This document shows, one piece after another, positions 40,874-51,945 of a stretch of 64,000 nt of DNA. Both the position numbers and the translations under genes were made by a program. The notes beneath the pieces are model-generated. The model saw nothing but the letters and a program-made list of their open reading frames with translations, ran no database searches and was not told where the DNA came from. The stretch is taken from positions 11,664,118 through 11,728,117 of the forward strand of contig CAXIPT010000002.1 in NCBI GenBank assembly GCA_964030475.1, in the 5' to 3' direction. Origin of the DNA: Tethya wilhelma. Its lineage: Eukaryota; Porifera; Demospongiae; Tethyida; Tethyidae. Numbering within the stretch: position 1 is the first letter of the stretch; the number at the start of each line of letters is the position of its first letter.

Positions 40874-42590
40874 TTATGTCCCATTCTCTTTAACTGTACT
40901 GCTGCTCTTATCATCATCACTGCCCACAGCTGCTGCAAATGCTTCCTGTGACAATTTCTGCTTCAAAATAGTCTCTAACTGCTTTGCTATCTCGCTGACT
41001 TTTTCAACAAGATCAGGGTGCTTTTCAGGCTCGTTCGAAATGGCCACTTGAAGTTTGTTCATGTACGAATCAACAGTATCGGGTGTGGGTGTCTCATTGC
41101 TATCGGGTAGGGGAATATCTTTGAACGTTGTTGCAAGAACTTCTCGAAGAGATGTCAAATGATCTTGAAGCATCATGTGACGGTCTTGCTGACGTTTCAC
41201 CTCCTCTTGTACTCGAACGACGGCCGCTTTCATGTTCTCGACGTGTCGGCTGAGGAGAGCGTTCTCTTCCTCCATGTTGGAACTAGACTGACGCAATTTA
41301 CGAAGTTGAGATTCCATTTCTGAGGAAACAAGAGTAGACAATGGAGTCAACAAATCATTGTACGTGAACTACAACAAAAGCAACAAAACAAAGGTTGAGA
41401 ACCGTTTTTGTAAATATGTAAAAGAATGGACCAAAATGCACCTATAGTGCTATTATTTTTCTTTGTACACACAAGAAAGTGTACATTAGTGAACTGATTT
41501 AGATGGTATGAAATTAACACACAATACAGTCAATATCATTATGGGAAGCACAATCATGTACTTTTTAAATTGGCAGCCAATTCAGTCCCAATCAACAATA
41601 CATGCGTACATAATCCTTGCTTTTGTTTCGTGTTCAAAAAACATTACCTCTATTGTGCTGTAAGAACTCTTCTGAGAAAATAGGGATATTTGAACCGGGC
41701 ACAAACTGTTGCTTACAAGAGAGTGGGGTTTTAGTCGATGCAGGCTTGGCTGCTGGAGTCTGTTAGAGTGTAATATCAATACATTAACACCTGAGAATAC
41801 ACACACATATACATTCAGGATAGTGGTACCTTTTTTGTGTTATCATCGCTGCTAACTGTTGGCTTTGTTGTCGGCGATTCAGGGTCCTTTTTGGCTTTCT
41901 TTGATTTCGATAATCCAGGAAATTTCTTCCTCATGAACTCCTTGTAGGAGTCTGTTTCTTGGTATGCCATGTACTCTTGGATGTAGCGTTCTTTGTCTTT
42001 CTGCGCCATGTCCACATAGCGCTGTACGTGTGTGCAAATGCATAGAAACATGAATCAAAGAGAAGAAACGTACACCATGTGAAGACAGATTAAAACATTT
42101 TTCAAAGTAGTGAAGGTATGAAGCGTGTACCTTCTTCTTATCCTCCTCTAGAGATGACCACAAGTTTCCGATGACCTTTGCCCTCTCAGATACGGTCAAA
42201 TCGGGCTGCTCTTTCTTTATCTTGGGTCTCATCTCTGAGTTGAAGAAGAGATAGGCAGTCGAGGGACGCTTCGGAGCATTGGGGTCTTTTGGCTCATGTG
42301 ATCCTCGCTTCCTTTTTGATGGGGTTGAAGTGGGCGTGGCTTCTGATTCATCTGGCTTCGATGAGTTGCCAGCTAGGGAAGGGGAACAAAAAATTATCAA
42401 GGTCAAAGGTCATCATCAGCACTCATCAAAACACATTTCTACACTCCAGAAACAACAAACGTCATTTTGTTACGAGCATTTAGGCCTCCTCTACTTTTAC
42501 TACATATAACACGCACATACCAGCCGATAGATCTTCTGCAAGGACCTCGCTAAGGTTTACTTCTGGCTCCGGATCAGTTTCAGTTGCCAT
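40874..42590 (-). CDS. HMG20: HMG20A/B-like HMG-box protein
   Basis: HMG20 proteins bind DNA and act with the LSD1-CoREST chromatin complex. Exons: 42521-42590 (MATETDPEPEVNLSEVLAED), 42131-42372, 41830-42021, 41648-41759 and 40874-41319. The HMG box spans exons 2-3 (DPNAPKRPSTAYLFFNSEMR, AKVIGNLWSSLEEDKKK, RYVDMAQKDKERYIQEYMAY). The C-terminal coiled coil and tail match HMG20A: PIFSEEFLQHN, ALLSRHVENMKAAV, LQDHLTSLREVLATTFKDIP, LPDSNETPTPDTVDSYMNKL. The box-plus-coiled-coil order is diagnostic. Starts 79 bp from the divergent secreted-protein gene at 42670. Confidence 0.92.
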
Positions 42591-42669
42591 ACTTTCAAAA
42601 TATGCATGACGTCATGAAGTCGCACGTGATGTGCAGCGAGAGGCGAAAAAGAGGGGTGTGACCTACGGA

Positions 42670-43226
42670 ATGCGTGTGATGGCGAAGTTGTTACTGCTAT
42701 TAGCTCCGCTGAGCGTTTTCTCTGCTGTTAGTGGACAGTGTAGTGAAGATACATGTACAAAACTTTGCATTCCAAGTAAGTTTTATTGTTTAGGTGGTTT
42801 TTTGTACCAGTAATGGTGCATGGTACCGTAGCAGCCCCACCCCCTTTTAGCTACGGGCCACTTGCGCGATTGTAATACTATTGTGTATTATACCTTTATA
42901 TTTGTTCCTACTCAGATGTATGGGAAAGAGACTTGTGTAAGTTCTATCAGGAGATTGCTACGTGGTACAATTCAGCAGTGCAGTGTGGGCTCAGTGTTGA
43001 CCTGGTCCCCGTTCGGTTGAGAACATTTCCTCCCAAAGAGCAGTGGGAACAAGCAAGGAGATACTGGGAGCACCTAAGAGCAGTGTGGACAGATGCAGCC
43101 ACTGAGAATGGAGTATTTGGACCACAAAGTAATGAAAATAATGTTAATCCTTTTATCGTAATTATTAAAGTTAAAAACTTGGAGTGACTACAAAATTAAT
43201 GCTTTTTTTTTTGTTTATTTGTTGTT

Positions 43227-43274
<48 letters not shown>

Positions 43275-43860
43275 CTTTGACCAGATATTGATGTTCCAAG
43301 TGTCCCACCACCAATGGCCACAGATTCTCCAACCAGTGAAATGTTGACACCATTCCCAACAGAGATGGATGGTATCATTGGATCTGGCTTCAGTAGTGGA
43401 TTGACTAGTGGCATGCAGGTACACCTACATCCGAGATTCCCTAGTGAAGAGAACTAACAACAAATTAAATCTGATATGGATACCAATTGATGTACACTAT
43501 ATAAGCTCGCTATATTTTTTCTCACAGCCAACCACTGAAATGCCTACAGATCCACCAACTGAAGAATCAACCACTTCACCCCCACCTACCTCAAATGACC
43601 CACTGACCCTGCAAGATGTTTGGCTAAGTGGCATTCAATCTTGGGAGAACGATTTTGCCCAGTGGGAAAGTTTCACAAGATCAGAGTCAGGTCTTCGTCT
43701 TCCAGAGTCTGTGAGTGGAGGCATTGTTAGAAGGCTAAAAGAAGGTGGCTCTGACAATGAACGGGCTAATAGTGCAACATGGTTTGAACTATTGACAGAT
43801 TGGAATGAAGGGTTCTCAATTTACAACGGAACATTTATTGGAGTATGTTACGATCGCTAA
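42670..43860 (+). CDS. Secreted protein with two similar helical modules, unknown family
   Basis: Not recognised. Exons: 42670-42775, 42916-43128, 43285-43418 and 43528-43860. Signal peptide (AKLLLLLAPLSVFSAVSGQ), then a short Cys-rich start (CSEDTCTKLC), module 1 (VWERDLCKFYQEIATWYNSA ... YWEHLRAVWTDAATENG), a Pro/Thr-rich linker (TEMPTDPPTEESTTSPPPTS) and module 2 (VWLSGIQSWENDFAQWESFT ... WFELLTDWNEGFS). The modules share a V-W start, an A/Q-W motif and a W-x2-L-x3-W pattern, suggesting an internal duplication. The intron before exon 3 carries (GTT)n. A broken copy of exons 3-4 lies at 47354-47850, so the gene belongs to the duplicated unit that also holds the EF-hand genes. Confidence 0.7.
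43222..43273. repeat. (GTT)n trinucleotide microsatellite
   Basis: About 16 uninterrupted GTT units in the intron just upstream of exon 3 of the secreted-protein gene, near the splice acceptor. Confidence 0.95.
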
Positions 43861-44641
43861 TACAGGCATATTATAATACATACACTCAGATTAAAAACAA
43901 CACCTTATAAGTAGTTATTTCCTTTGATTTGTCTATTATTATTTTTTTCATTATGACTGACAAAACTTCATTTCATTATAAATTACAACAAAATGTTAAT
44001 ATTAGTAATTATCCATGTATGCATGCATCTATTTGTAGATCCCTAACTTTTCCCTATAATCGTATAGTTACTGTCTTTCTTCGGATGTATGATGTCCAAG
44101 CTCAAGTAGAAGCAGCATAGTTCTTTGAATTTTCAGTCACTTGGCACTGAACTGAGTCAACTGTTACCATACAGCCTAGCTGTACCCGAGTCTTGCATGT
44201 ATTCACCAGCTATAGAAGACTCCTACAGTTAATTTTAAATGATACCTAGCAAATCATGCATAACATGCATGCGTGCATCATGGATTCATGGTCCCCACTC
44301 CAGCCGCACTCATTCTAACAAACAAGAATCAATGATGTTGAGTCTGGAACAAGGACTACACCTATATTTAGGAGATTCTGATTTAATATGACCATAATAC
44401 AATTATTTATAATTATGTACAGCTCTTACATACATGGAGACAACAATTCTAGCATTAGTGTTAATTAAACCAACATATTTACAAGCTATAAAGTGCTTTT
44501 GACAATAATGACTTATGCAATGCACTATAGGCTAAGCACAAAATTTTATATACCCACACAATACTTCGGTTGACAAACAATTGAACTGTTCAGAAAGCTC
44601 AGTCAGAGTTAATATCTATAAACAGAAAATTTAAGAACAAC
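43861..44641. repeat. Duplicated spacer, copy A (upstream of EF-hand gene 1)
   Basis: This spacer recurs almost base for base at 45210-45955 (copy B) and, split by two transposons, at 47860-50115 (copy C). Landmarks are 'tgacaaaacttcatttcat', 'ccatacagcctagctgtac' and 'tgatgttgagtctgg'. It ends with the common EF-hand promoter. Confidence 0.9.
44545..44552 (+). promoter_or_regulatory. TATA-like element of EF-hand gene 1
   Basis: TTTATATA followed by 'ccca' lies about 95 bp before the ATG. The block from here to the ATG, including 'gacaaacaattgaactgttc', is conserved in front of EF-hand copies 1, 2 and 3 and partly in front of 4 and 5. Confidence 0.5.
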
Positions 44642-45208
44642 ATGAGTACCAATGTAACTGAAGAGCAGAGAGCTTACTTGAAGAGAAAAATGAGGACACG
44701 ATTTGTCAGGTTGGATCTCAACAAAGACAGTTACATTTCTCGTGAAGACTATGAGATCATGGGAGAACGAATGGCAGAGATTGGTGGCTTGAAAAAGGAA
44801 CAGGCAGAATCTCTTCACAAACTTCTCATGACTATAGCTGATCAGCTGAAACTAAAACCAGCTGAAAAAACTCCCATACAAAAGGCTGTTGAAATCAGAG
44901 TTGATTATGTTCTAAATACTGAACGTGAAACTATAACACGGAGTGAGACTGCTATTCACAGTACACTCTTTGATCTCATTGACCTAAACAGTGATGGGTA
45001 CATCTCTCCAAATGAGTTGAAAGTGTATTTCAAAGTCATTGCACCAGAAATGAGTGAAGCAGATGTTGTCAAGGCATTCGAAACCATTGATACTAATAAG
45101 AATGGAGAAATAAGTCGTGAGGAATTTCTTAAAGCAGCTGAAGACTTCTTTATTGATACTGAAGAAACAGAACTCTCCAAGGTTTTTATGGGGCCTCTGC
45201 TGGACTGA
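44642..45208 (+). CDS. EF-hand protein 1, coelenterazine-binding-protein-like
   Basis: Intronless, 188 aa, cytosolic (no signal peptide). Three canonical EF-hand loops at residues 25-36, 114-125 and 150-161; the second hand is degenerate. Length, hand spacing (I, III, IV active) and signatures such as ISREDYE, DTNKNGEISREEF and the Leu-Leu-Asp C-terminus follow coelenterazine-binding protein of Renilla and, more distantly, sarcoplasmic calcium-binding proteins. In Renilla that protein holds luciferin and releases it on calcium binding; ligand binding here is only inferred. Loop I reads DLNKDSYISRED: the normally invariant Gly at position 6 is Ser, which should weaken calcium binding. A lone N directly follows the stop codon. 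Confidence 0.88.
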   Translation: MSTNVTEEQRAYLKRKMRTRFVRLDLNKDSYISREDYEIMGERMAEIGGLKKEQAESLHKLLMTIADQLKLKPAEKTPIQKAVEIRVDYVLNTERETITRSETAIHSTLFDLIDLNSDGYISPNELKVYFKVIAPEMSEADVVKAFETIDTNKNGEISREEFLKAAEDFFIDTEETELSKVFMGPLLD

Positions 45209-45955
45209 NATATATATATACATACACTCAGATTAAAAACAAAAACGTATAAGTAGTTATTTCCTCTGATTTGTCTATTATTATTTTTTCACTATGACTG
45301 ACAAAACTTCATTTCATCATAAATTACAACAAAATGTTAATATTAGTAATTATTCATGTCATTGTATGTATGCATCTATTTGCAGATCCCTAACTTTTCC
45401 CTATAATCATATTATAGTTACTGTCTTTCTTCAGATGCCTGATGTCCAAGCTTGGGTAGAAGCAGCTTGGTTCTTTGAATTTTCAGTCACTTGGCACTGA
45501 ACTGAGTCAACTGTTACCATACAGCCTAGCTGTACTCGAGTCTTGCATGTATTCACCAGCTAGAAGACTCCTACAGTTAATCTTAAAAGATATCTAGCAA
45601 ATCATGCATAACATGCATGCATGCATCATGGATTCATGGTCCCCACTCCAGCCGCACTCATTCCAACCAACAAAAATCAATGATGTTGAGTCTGGCTATA
45701 ATATTATATAGGAGATTCTGATTTAATATGACCATGGATAATACAATTATTTATATGTACAGCTCTTACGTATACCGAGACAACAATTCTAGCATTAGTG
45801 TTAATTACAAGCTATAAAGTGCTTTTGACAATAATGACTTATGCAATGCACTATAGCACAGAATTTTATATACCCATATGATACTTCAGTTGACAAACAA
45901 TTGAACTGTTCAGAAACTCAGCGACTTAAAGTCTATAAACAGAAAATTTAGGAAC

Positions 45956-46525
45956 ATGAGTACCAATGTAACTGAAGAGCAGAGAGCTTACTTGAAGAGA
46001 AAATGAGGACACGATTTGTCAGGTTGGATCTCAACAAAGACGGTTACATTTCTCGTGAAGACTATGAGATCATGGGAGAACGAATGGCAGAGATTGGTGG
46101 CTTGAAAAAGGAACAGGTATATAGAATCTCTTCACAAACTTCTCATGACAATAGCTGACCTGCTGAAACTAAAACCATGTGAAAAAACTTCCATACAAAA
46201 GGCTGTTGAAATCAGAGTTGATTACGTTCTAAATACTGAACGTGAAACTATAACACGAAGTGAGACTCCTATTCACAGTAAACTCTTTGATCTCATTGAC
46301 CTAAACAGTGATGGGTACATCTCTCCAAATGAGTTGAAAGTGTATTTCAAAGTCATTGCACCAGAAATGAGTGAAGCAGATGTTGTCAAGGCATTCGAAA
46401 CCATCGATACTAATAAGAATGGAGAAATAAGTCGTGAGGAATTTCTTAAAGCAGCTGAAGACTTCTTTATTGATACTGAAGAAACAGAACTCTCCAAGGT
46501 TTTTATGGGGCCTCTGCTGGACTGA
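45956..46525 (+). pseudogene. EF-hand copy 2, frameshifted
   Basis: Aligns with copy 1 from start to stop. One A is missing in the 'aagagaaaatgagg' run (about 46003), and an insertion replaces 'ggcaga' by 'ggtatataga' (about 46118). The rest is intact and ends MGPLLD. Promoter and spacer are conserved, so it may still be transcribed. Consensus error is possible, but two separate lesions favour a true pseudogene. Confidence 0.8.
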
Positions 46526-46840
46526 ATCTTAGTATCTCACTAACTATCAAACTAAAACTTAAAGTACAAAAAAAACAAAAAAAAACATTAGTAGGTACAA
46601 AATATTATAATTAGCTACACACATTCCATATGTTCATTACATTGATTGCAAGATTTGAATTCTTGGTATATACATGTTTCTTATCAAGTTAAGGTCGGTT
46701 CACAATATTTCATGTTGTGTCACATGAAAATTATTCGTGCACAGATACGCAGGAACGTAGCATATCATGTCAAACGTACATAAATTTTGGAAAATGCACA
46801 ATAGGATTAAATTTATTGACTGTCATTATAATGTATATAT

Positions 46841-47033
46841 GCAGTTACTCAAGCCTTGCGTTCAACTGGAGACTCCTGGCAGTATAGAAATAAATTAGAA
46901 TAGTGCTCATTTCGAGTCAATTTTCAACTGCCTTTTGTATGGGAGTTTTTTCACCTTGTTTTAATTTCAGCTGGTCAGCTATTCTTATAAGAAGTTTGTG
47001 AACAGATGTTGCCTGTTCCTTTTCAAACCAGTC
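46841..47033 (-). pseudogene. Inverted EF-hand gene fragment
   Basis: The reverse complement matches the middle of EF-hand copy 6 ('gaacaggcaacatctgttca', 'aagaatagctgaccagctga', 'tactgccaggagtc') with small insertions. It is the only array member in opposite orientation. Confidence 0.8.
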
Positions 47034-47353
47034 CATATAGTTGCACATATTCCATATTTTCATTACATGATTGATTCACTACTGTCATGATTCAAATATG
47101 TGTACAATGTATTATGACATGAGTCAAATTGACAATGGATGCAGCAACTGCATAATTGCGTATGACAGTCAAAAACTTGAAGAGAAATAAAACCACAACA
47201 AGTATAATTATGACAATATATATTTGATATAACTGAACTGATTTGTAACCTCCTTTCTTACCTTTACCCTTTTTGCATTGTTACCGTATACATAGTAAGC
47301 AGAGGACATCAAGAAGTGACTACAAATGGTTGATGTTGTGTTTTTGCCGGACA

Positions 47354-47850
47354 GATATCGACGAGTATCCCACTATCAATGGCCACAGATTCTCCAACCG
47401 GTGAAATGTTGACACCTGATACCCAGCAGAGATTGGATTAACTAATGGCATGCAGGTATATCTACATCCATGGTATTTAATTTTTCTACTGAAGAGAACT
47501 AACAACAAATTAAATCTGATATGGATACCAATTAATGTACATATCTAAGCTTACTGTGGTTTTTTTCCTCACAGCCAACCACTGAAATGCCTATACAGAT
47601 CCACCAACTGAAGAATCAACCACTTCACCCCCACCTACCTCAAATGACCCACTGACCCTGCAAGATGTTTTGCTAATTGGCAATCAATCTGCTTGGGAGA
47701 ATGATTTTGCCCAGTGGGCCCAGGTTGTGGCTCTGATAATCAGTGAGCGGGCTAATAGTGCAACATGGCCGGTTTGAACTTATTGACCGATTGGAATGAA
47801 GGGTTCTTGATTTACAATGGACATTTAGTGGATTATGTTATGATCGTTAA
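47354..47850 (+). pseudogene. Broken copy of the secreted two-module gene (exons 3-4)
   Basis: Matches 43285-43860: 'ccaatggccacagattctcc', 'gaatcaaccacttcaccccc', 'ctgaccctgcaagatgtttt', 'gattggaatgaagggttctt'. Several indels break the frame and exons 1-2 are absent. Confidence 0.85.
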
Positions 47851-47945
47851 TACAGGCATATGTATACACTAGCTCAGAGTAAAAAAGCTTAGCTATAAGT
47901 AGTTAAGACCAATAAGTTCCTTTGAATTGTCCATTATTTTTTATT

Positions 47946-48785
47946 GGGGCGAGCCTGAGCGAGCCCCAGATAGCGAGTTGTACGTCGGGACCGTCTGTCT
48001 GTCTGTCATCGTTGGGTCTTGTACGCTCACCTAAGCTATTTCTAGCTAACATAATGATCGACCCGTACCATGTACCATGCATACTTACGCATGCGCATAA
48101 GTTTAGAGTGTGCACGTGTTTTCGAAACAGTCGATATCCGCGATCGAGAAATCAGACAGAGGCAGCTAGAGCAGAACAGTTGAGAAATGGTTCTTCTAAA
48201 TAGCTCAGAGGTTGTGAGACTTAGACAGTTGCTAAGCATATCTTATGAGAGAAAGGCACAGGAACAGTTTAACAGCAGCGCCCAACAGAAAGATAGGCAG
48301 AAACTGCAAGTAGAAAAACGGTGTTGCCAGGCTTGCTCAATATACAGTGTCAGAGGGTAAGAGATACCAAGTTTGAATACAACCGTAGATTTTACATGTC
48401 CCATTAGCAATCCTTCGTGTAAACAAACTCCTGATTTTCACACCACAGGCACAGTCATTTGAACACTGTCAGTTTTGTACTGGCACTGACAGCTGCCAGA
48501 TCTATACCATAATTAATTTTGTCATTCTGACAAATATTCTTCATACATTTGCTGTAGCCTCATACCCAGACCTCTCCTTCCTCGAAAAATAAGGAGGGAG
48601 AGGAGGGAGGGGCCTGGGTGAGTGAAAGGTCAAAGGAGAGAGCCTGGATACGAGGTAGCCTCATCCCCTCGTCCTTTTGGGCCTGGGGACTGAGGCTAGG
48701 TACGAGGCTACATTCGCTGTACAATTCATGCAAAAAGCTGCGCTCGCTCAGGCTCGCCCCACAATGCCTTGCATTCTTCTAGTAT
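47946..48785. mobile_element. Helitron2-like non-autonomous element, copy 1
   Basis: Begins GGGGCGAGCCTGAGCGAGCC; the same sequence inverted lies at 48742-48760, not at the very end but followed by a hairpin (AATGC-ctt-GCATT, 48763-48775) and 'cttctagta'. Contains a nested TAGCCTCG-type piece (48555-48717). It interrupts spacer copy C; uninterrupted copies at 43940 and 45290 show the empty site. Confidence 0.65.
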
Positions 48786-48835
48786 TATGATTGACAAAAC
48801 TTCATTTCATCATAAATCACAACAAAATGTTAATA

Positions 48836-49489
48836 GGGGCGAGCCTGAGCGAGCCCCACATTTGTGAGTAGGTCGGCCGCTGTGCTGGTATTTTTATCGT
48901 CGTCGTCGTATGCGCGATAATCAAAGCTTAAGCCTTAACCGCTTCAAGACCACGTGCACGTGATCGTCCATGTGGCTGCAGCGCTGATTGAGTGTTTGCT
49001 GACTGAAAGCAGAGTGAAGTACTGCTAGAGCTACTGCAGTGTTTTGTAAGTTTCATTTACTAATAATGATGCTCAACCTGTGGATATATGAATATAGCAG
49101 AGACGTTTGCTTCATTCAGTGGAGCGCTATGAACATTGCCAATGAGCATCAGTGGGCTTAGCCATAGATCTATGGCTTAGCCTAGCTAACTTTGATGGTG
49201 TTATGTTTAATAGCAAAATACCTAGCTAACAGTATGGATGGAGCAAATGTGGCAAGACTACAACTCTTTATAGTGATCCTACACCTCTGCGCTTAGCAAG
49301 AAGCACCAAGCATATAGCGGGGAAGACCTGGTTTACGAGGCTAGATCCTACATGTATGACTGTTGACAACTTGTGCAAACATTATTGACAAGATACCCAT
49401 GCAGTAACCTAAGACACATGAAATATTGTATTAATTACACATGATTTCGCTCAGGCTCGCCCCTATCAATGTCTTGCATTTTCCTAGTA
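48836..49489. mobile_element. Helitron2-like non-autonomous element, copy 2
   Basis: Same ends as copy 1: GGGGCGAGCCTGAGCGAGCC at 48836, inverted CGCTCAGGCTCGCCCC at 49448-49463, then a hairpin (AATG-tcttg-CATT) and 'ttcctagta'. The interior differs from copy 1 and carries a nested MITE (49284-49343). Inserted about 50 bp from copy 1 in the same spacer. Confidence 0.65.
49284..49343. mobile_element. TAGCCTCG-family MITE, 5'-truncated
   Basis: Ends GACCTGGTTTACGAGGCTA and is flanked by a perfect 9-bp duplication GATCCTACA (49275-49283 and 49344-49352). Nested in Helitron-like copy 2. Confidence 0.7.
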
Positions 49490-50115
49490 TTATGCATGCA
49501 TCTATAAGCTCTATTTACAGAACTTTTTCCTATAATCATTATATAATTATAGTTACTGTCTTTCTTCACTGGATGTATGATGTCCAAGCTCGGGTAGAAG
49601 CAACTTAGTTCTTTGAGTCGGCAGTTTCAGTCACTTTGGCACTCAACTCAGTCAACTGTTACCATAGCTTTACTTGAGTCTTGCATGTGATCACCAGCTA
49701 GACTTCTCCTAGCAAATCATGCATAACATGCATGCATGCATGGTCCCCACTCTGGCCACACTCATTCCAACAAACAAGACTCAATGATGTTGAGTCTGAA
49801 ACAAAGACTATACACCTATAGGTGATTCTGATTTACTAATATTACCATAATAATTATTACACTCTTACAATTATTTATATGTACAGCTCTTAGGGAGACA
49901 ATAATTATAGCATTATTGTTAAAGCAACATATTTACAAGCTATAAAGTGCTTTCGACAATAATTATTAATGAATGACTTATGCAATGCAATAAATTATAT
50001 TATAGGCTTATAGCACAGAATTTTATATACCCATATGATACTTCAGTTGACAAACAATTGAACTGTTCAGAAACTCAGTGACTTAAAGTCTATAGACAGA
50101 AAATTCAAGAACAAC

Positions 50116-50682
50116 ATGAGTACCAATGTAACTGAAGAGCAGAGAGCTTACTTGAAGCGAAAAATGAGGACACGATTTGTTAGGCTGGATCTCAACAAAG
50201 ATGGTTACATTTCTCGCGAAGACTATGAGATTATGGGAGAACGAATGGCAGAGATTGGTGGCTTGAAAAAGGAACAGGCAGAATCTCTTCACAAACTTCT
50301 CATGACAATAGCTGACCTGCTGAAACTAAAACCAGGTGAAAAAACTTCCATACAAAAGGCTGTTGAAATCAGAGTTGATTACGTTTTAAGCACTGAACGT
50401 GAGACTATAGTACGAAGTGAAACTCCTATTGACAGTAAACTCTTTGATCTCATTGACCTAAACAGTGATGGATACATCTCTCCAGATGAGTTGAAAGTGT
50501 ATTTCAAAGTCATTGCACCAGAGATGAGTGAAGCAGATGTTGTCAAGACTTTCGAAACCATTGATACTAATAAGAATGGAGAGATAAGTCGTGAGGAATT
50601 TCTTAAAGCAGCTGAAGACTTCTTTATTGATACTGAAGAAACAGAACTCTCCAAGGTTTTTATGGGGCCTCTGCTGGACTGA
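50116..50682 (+). CDS. EF-hand protein 3, coelenterazine-binding-protein-like
   Basis: Intronless, 188 aa. Loops DLNKDGYISRED, DLNSDGYISPDE and DTNKNGEISREE are all canonical. About 93% identical to copy 1 by eye, mainly differing around residues 88-108 (VLSTERETIVRSETPIDSKL). Shares the conserved promoter block of copies 1 and 2 (about 50010-50115). Best preserved of the IRVDY subgroup (copies 1, 2, 3, 7, 9). Confidence 0.88.
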   Translation: MSTNVTEEQRAYLKRKMRTRFVRLDLNKDGYISREDYEIMGERMAEIGGLKKEQAESLHKLLMTIADLLKLKPGEKTSIQKAVEIRVDYVLSTERETIVRSETPIDSKLFDLIDLNSDGYISPDELKVYFKVIAPEMSEADVVKTFETIDTNKNGEISREEFLKAAEDFFIDTEETELSKVFMGPLLD

Positions 50683-51375
50683 ATCTCAAATCAATTGTTA
50701 CCACATGTGGAGGATTGGATTATTATTATTATTTGTTGCATTTTGACTTTTGAGATCAAAGAGAAAACTGTGCCACTATATTGCATATGGCACACTACGT
50801 AGGTGGCAAACCATAGATAATATACTCCGACCCGTATATTATCTATGCATACATGCAGCAGAGTTGAAGTGTATCTCAGTTATTGTACCAAATTCATTAT
50901 TATAAGAAATTTAAACGTCTGAGTTTTTGAGTGTAATATTGTATCTCTTCTGCATGCATGGATCAACTGAAAATATGCATGTCAACATGCCCAAGCCCTA
51001 TAAAATAGCAGGATACGTACAGCTTAATTTAGGGAGACAAGTAATATTGCTATATTATATAAGAATAGCATATTTACAAGCTATAAAGTGCTTCTGACAA
51101 TAATGTTGTCTCACAAAGAGCTGTACATATGAGATATACATATTATACACTTCCACTTTAATTGCTTGTTGTTTGTTTAGCTGTAGATATAGTGCTCAAA
51201 ATTAATGACTTAAGCAAATTGAATGCCCTCAGCATAGGATGTATACATTATATACCCACACAAAAAAATTATACTTCAGTCATATAGCTTAATTCAGTTG
51301 ACATACAGTTGAACTGTTCAGATTTCGAAACTTAGTGACTGAAAGTGTATAGACAGAAAATTATTTAAAAACAAC
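50683..51375. other. Spacer between EF-hand copies 3 and 4
   Basis: Unique AT-rich sequence, then a diverged form of the EF-hand promoter block from about 51240 (TATACCCACACAAAA, 'acagttgaactgttcag'). No other gene. Confidence 0.5.
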
Positions 51376-51945
51376 ATGAGTACCAATGTAACTGAAGAGC
51401 AGAGAGCTTACTACAAGCGGAAAATGAGGACACGATTTGTTAGAATGGACCTGAACAAAGATGGTTTCATTTCTCGTGAAGACTATGAGCTCATGGGAAA
51501 ACGAATGGTGGAGATTGGTGGCTTGAACAAAGAACAAGCAGAATATGTTCACAAAATTTTCATGCAAATAGCTGACAAGCTGAAGCTGAAACCAGGCGAA
51601 AAAACCCCTATACCAAAAGCAGTTGAAATCAGCATTGATTCCTTTCTGTACTGTCCTACTGATGAACGCAAGACTTTAGTACAGACTGGTGTTCATGGTC
51701 CACTCTTTGATCTCATTGACCTAAACAGTGACGGGTACATCTCTCCAGATGAGTTGAAAGTGTATTTCAAAGTCATTGTACCAGAGATGAGTGAAGCAGA
51801 TGTTGTCAAGACATTCGAAACCATTGACACTACTAAGAATGGAGAGATAAGTCGTAAGGAATTTCTTAAAGCAGCTGATGACTTCTTCTATAGAGCTGAA
51901 GAGACAGAGCTCTCAAATGTTTTCATGGGACCTCTGCTGGACTGA
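51376..51945 (+). CDS. EF-hand protein 4, coelenterazine-binding-protein-like
   Basis: Intronless, 189 aa. Belongs with copies 5 and 6 to a second subgroup with a longer central linker (SFLYCPTDERKTLVQTGVHG) and ELMGKRM after loop I. Loops DLNKDGFISRED and DLNSDGYISPDE are canonical; loop IV reads DTTKNGEISRKE, with Thr replacing Asn/Asp at position 3. The 3' flank and the following 400 bp are duplicated downstream of copy 9. Confidence 0.88.
   Translation: MSTNVTEEQRAYYKRKMRTRFVRMDLNKDGFISREDYELMGKRMVEIGGLNKEQAEYVHKIFMQIADKLKLKPGEKTPIPKAVEISIDSFLYCPTDERKTLVQTGVHGPLFDLIDLNSDGYISPDELKVYFKVIVPEMSEADVVKTFETIDTTKNGEISRKEFLKAADDFFYRAEETELSNVFMGPLLD

Noticed and set aside
45956..46525. EF-hand copy 2 as a functional gene with an intron at 'gtatatag'
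   Set aside because: The inserted segment is only a few bases long, far too short for an intron, and a second frameshift lies upstream.
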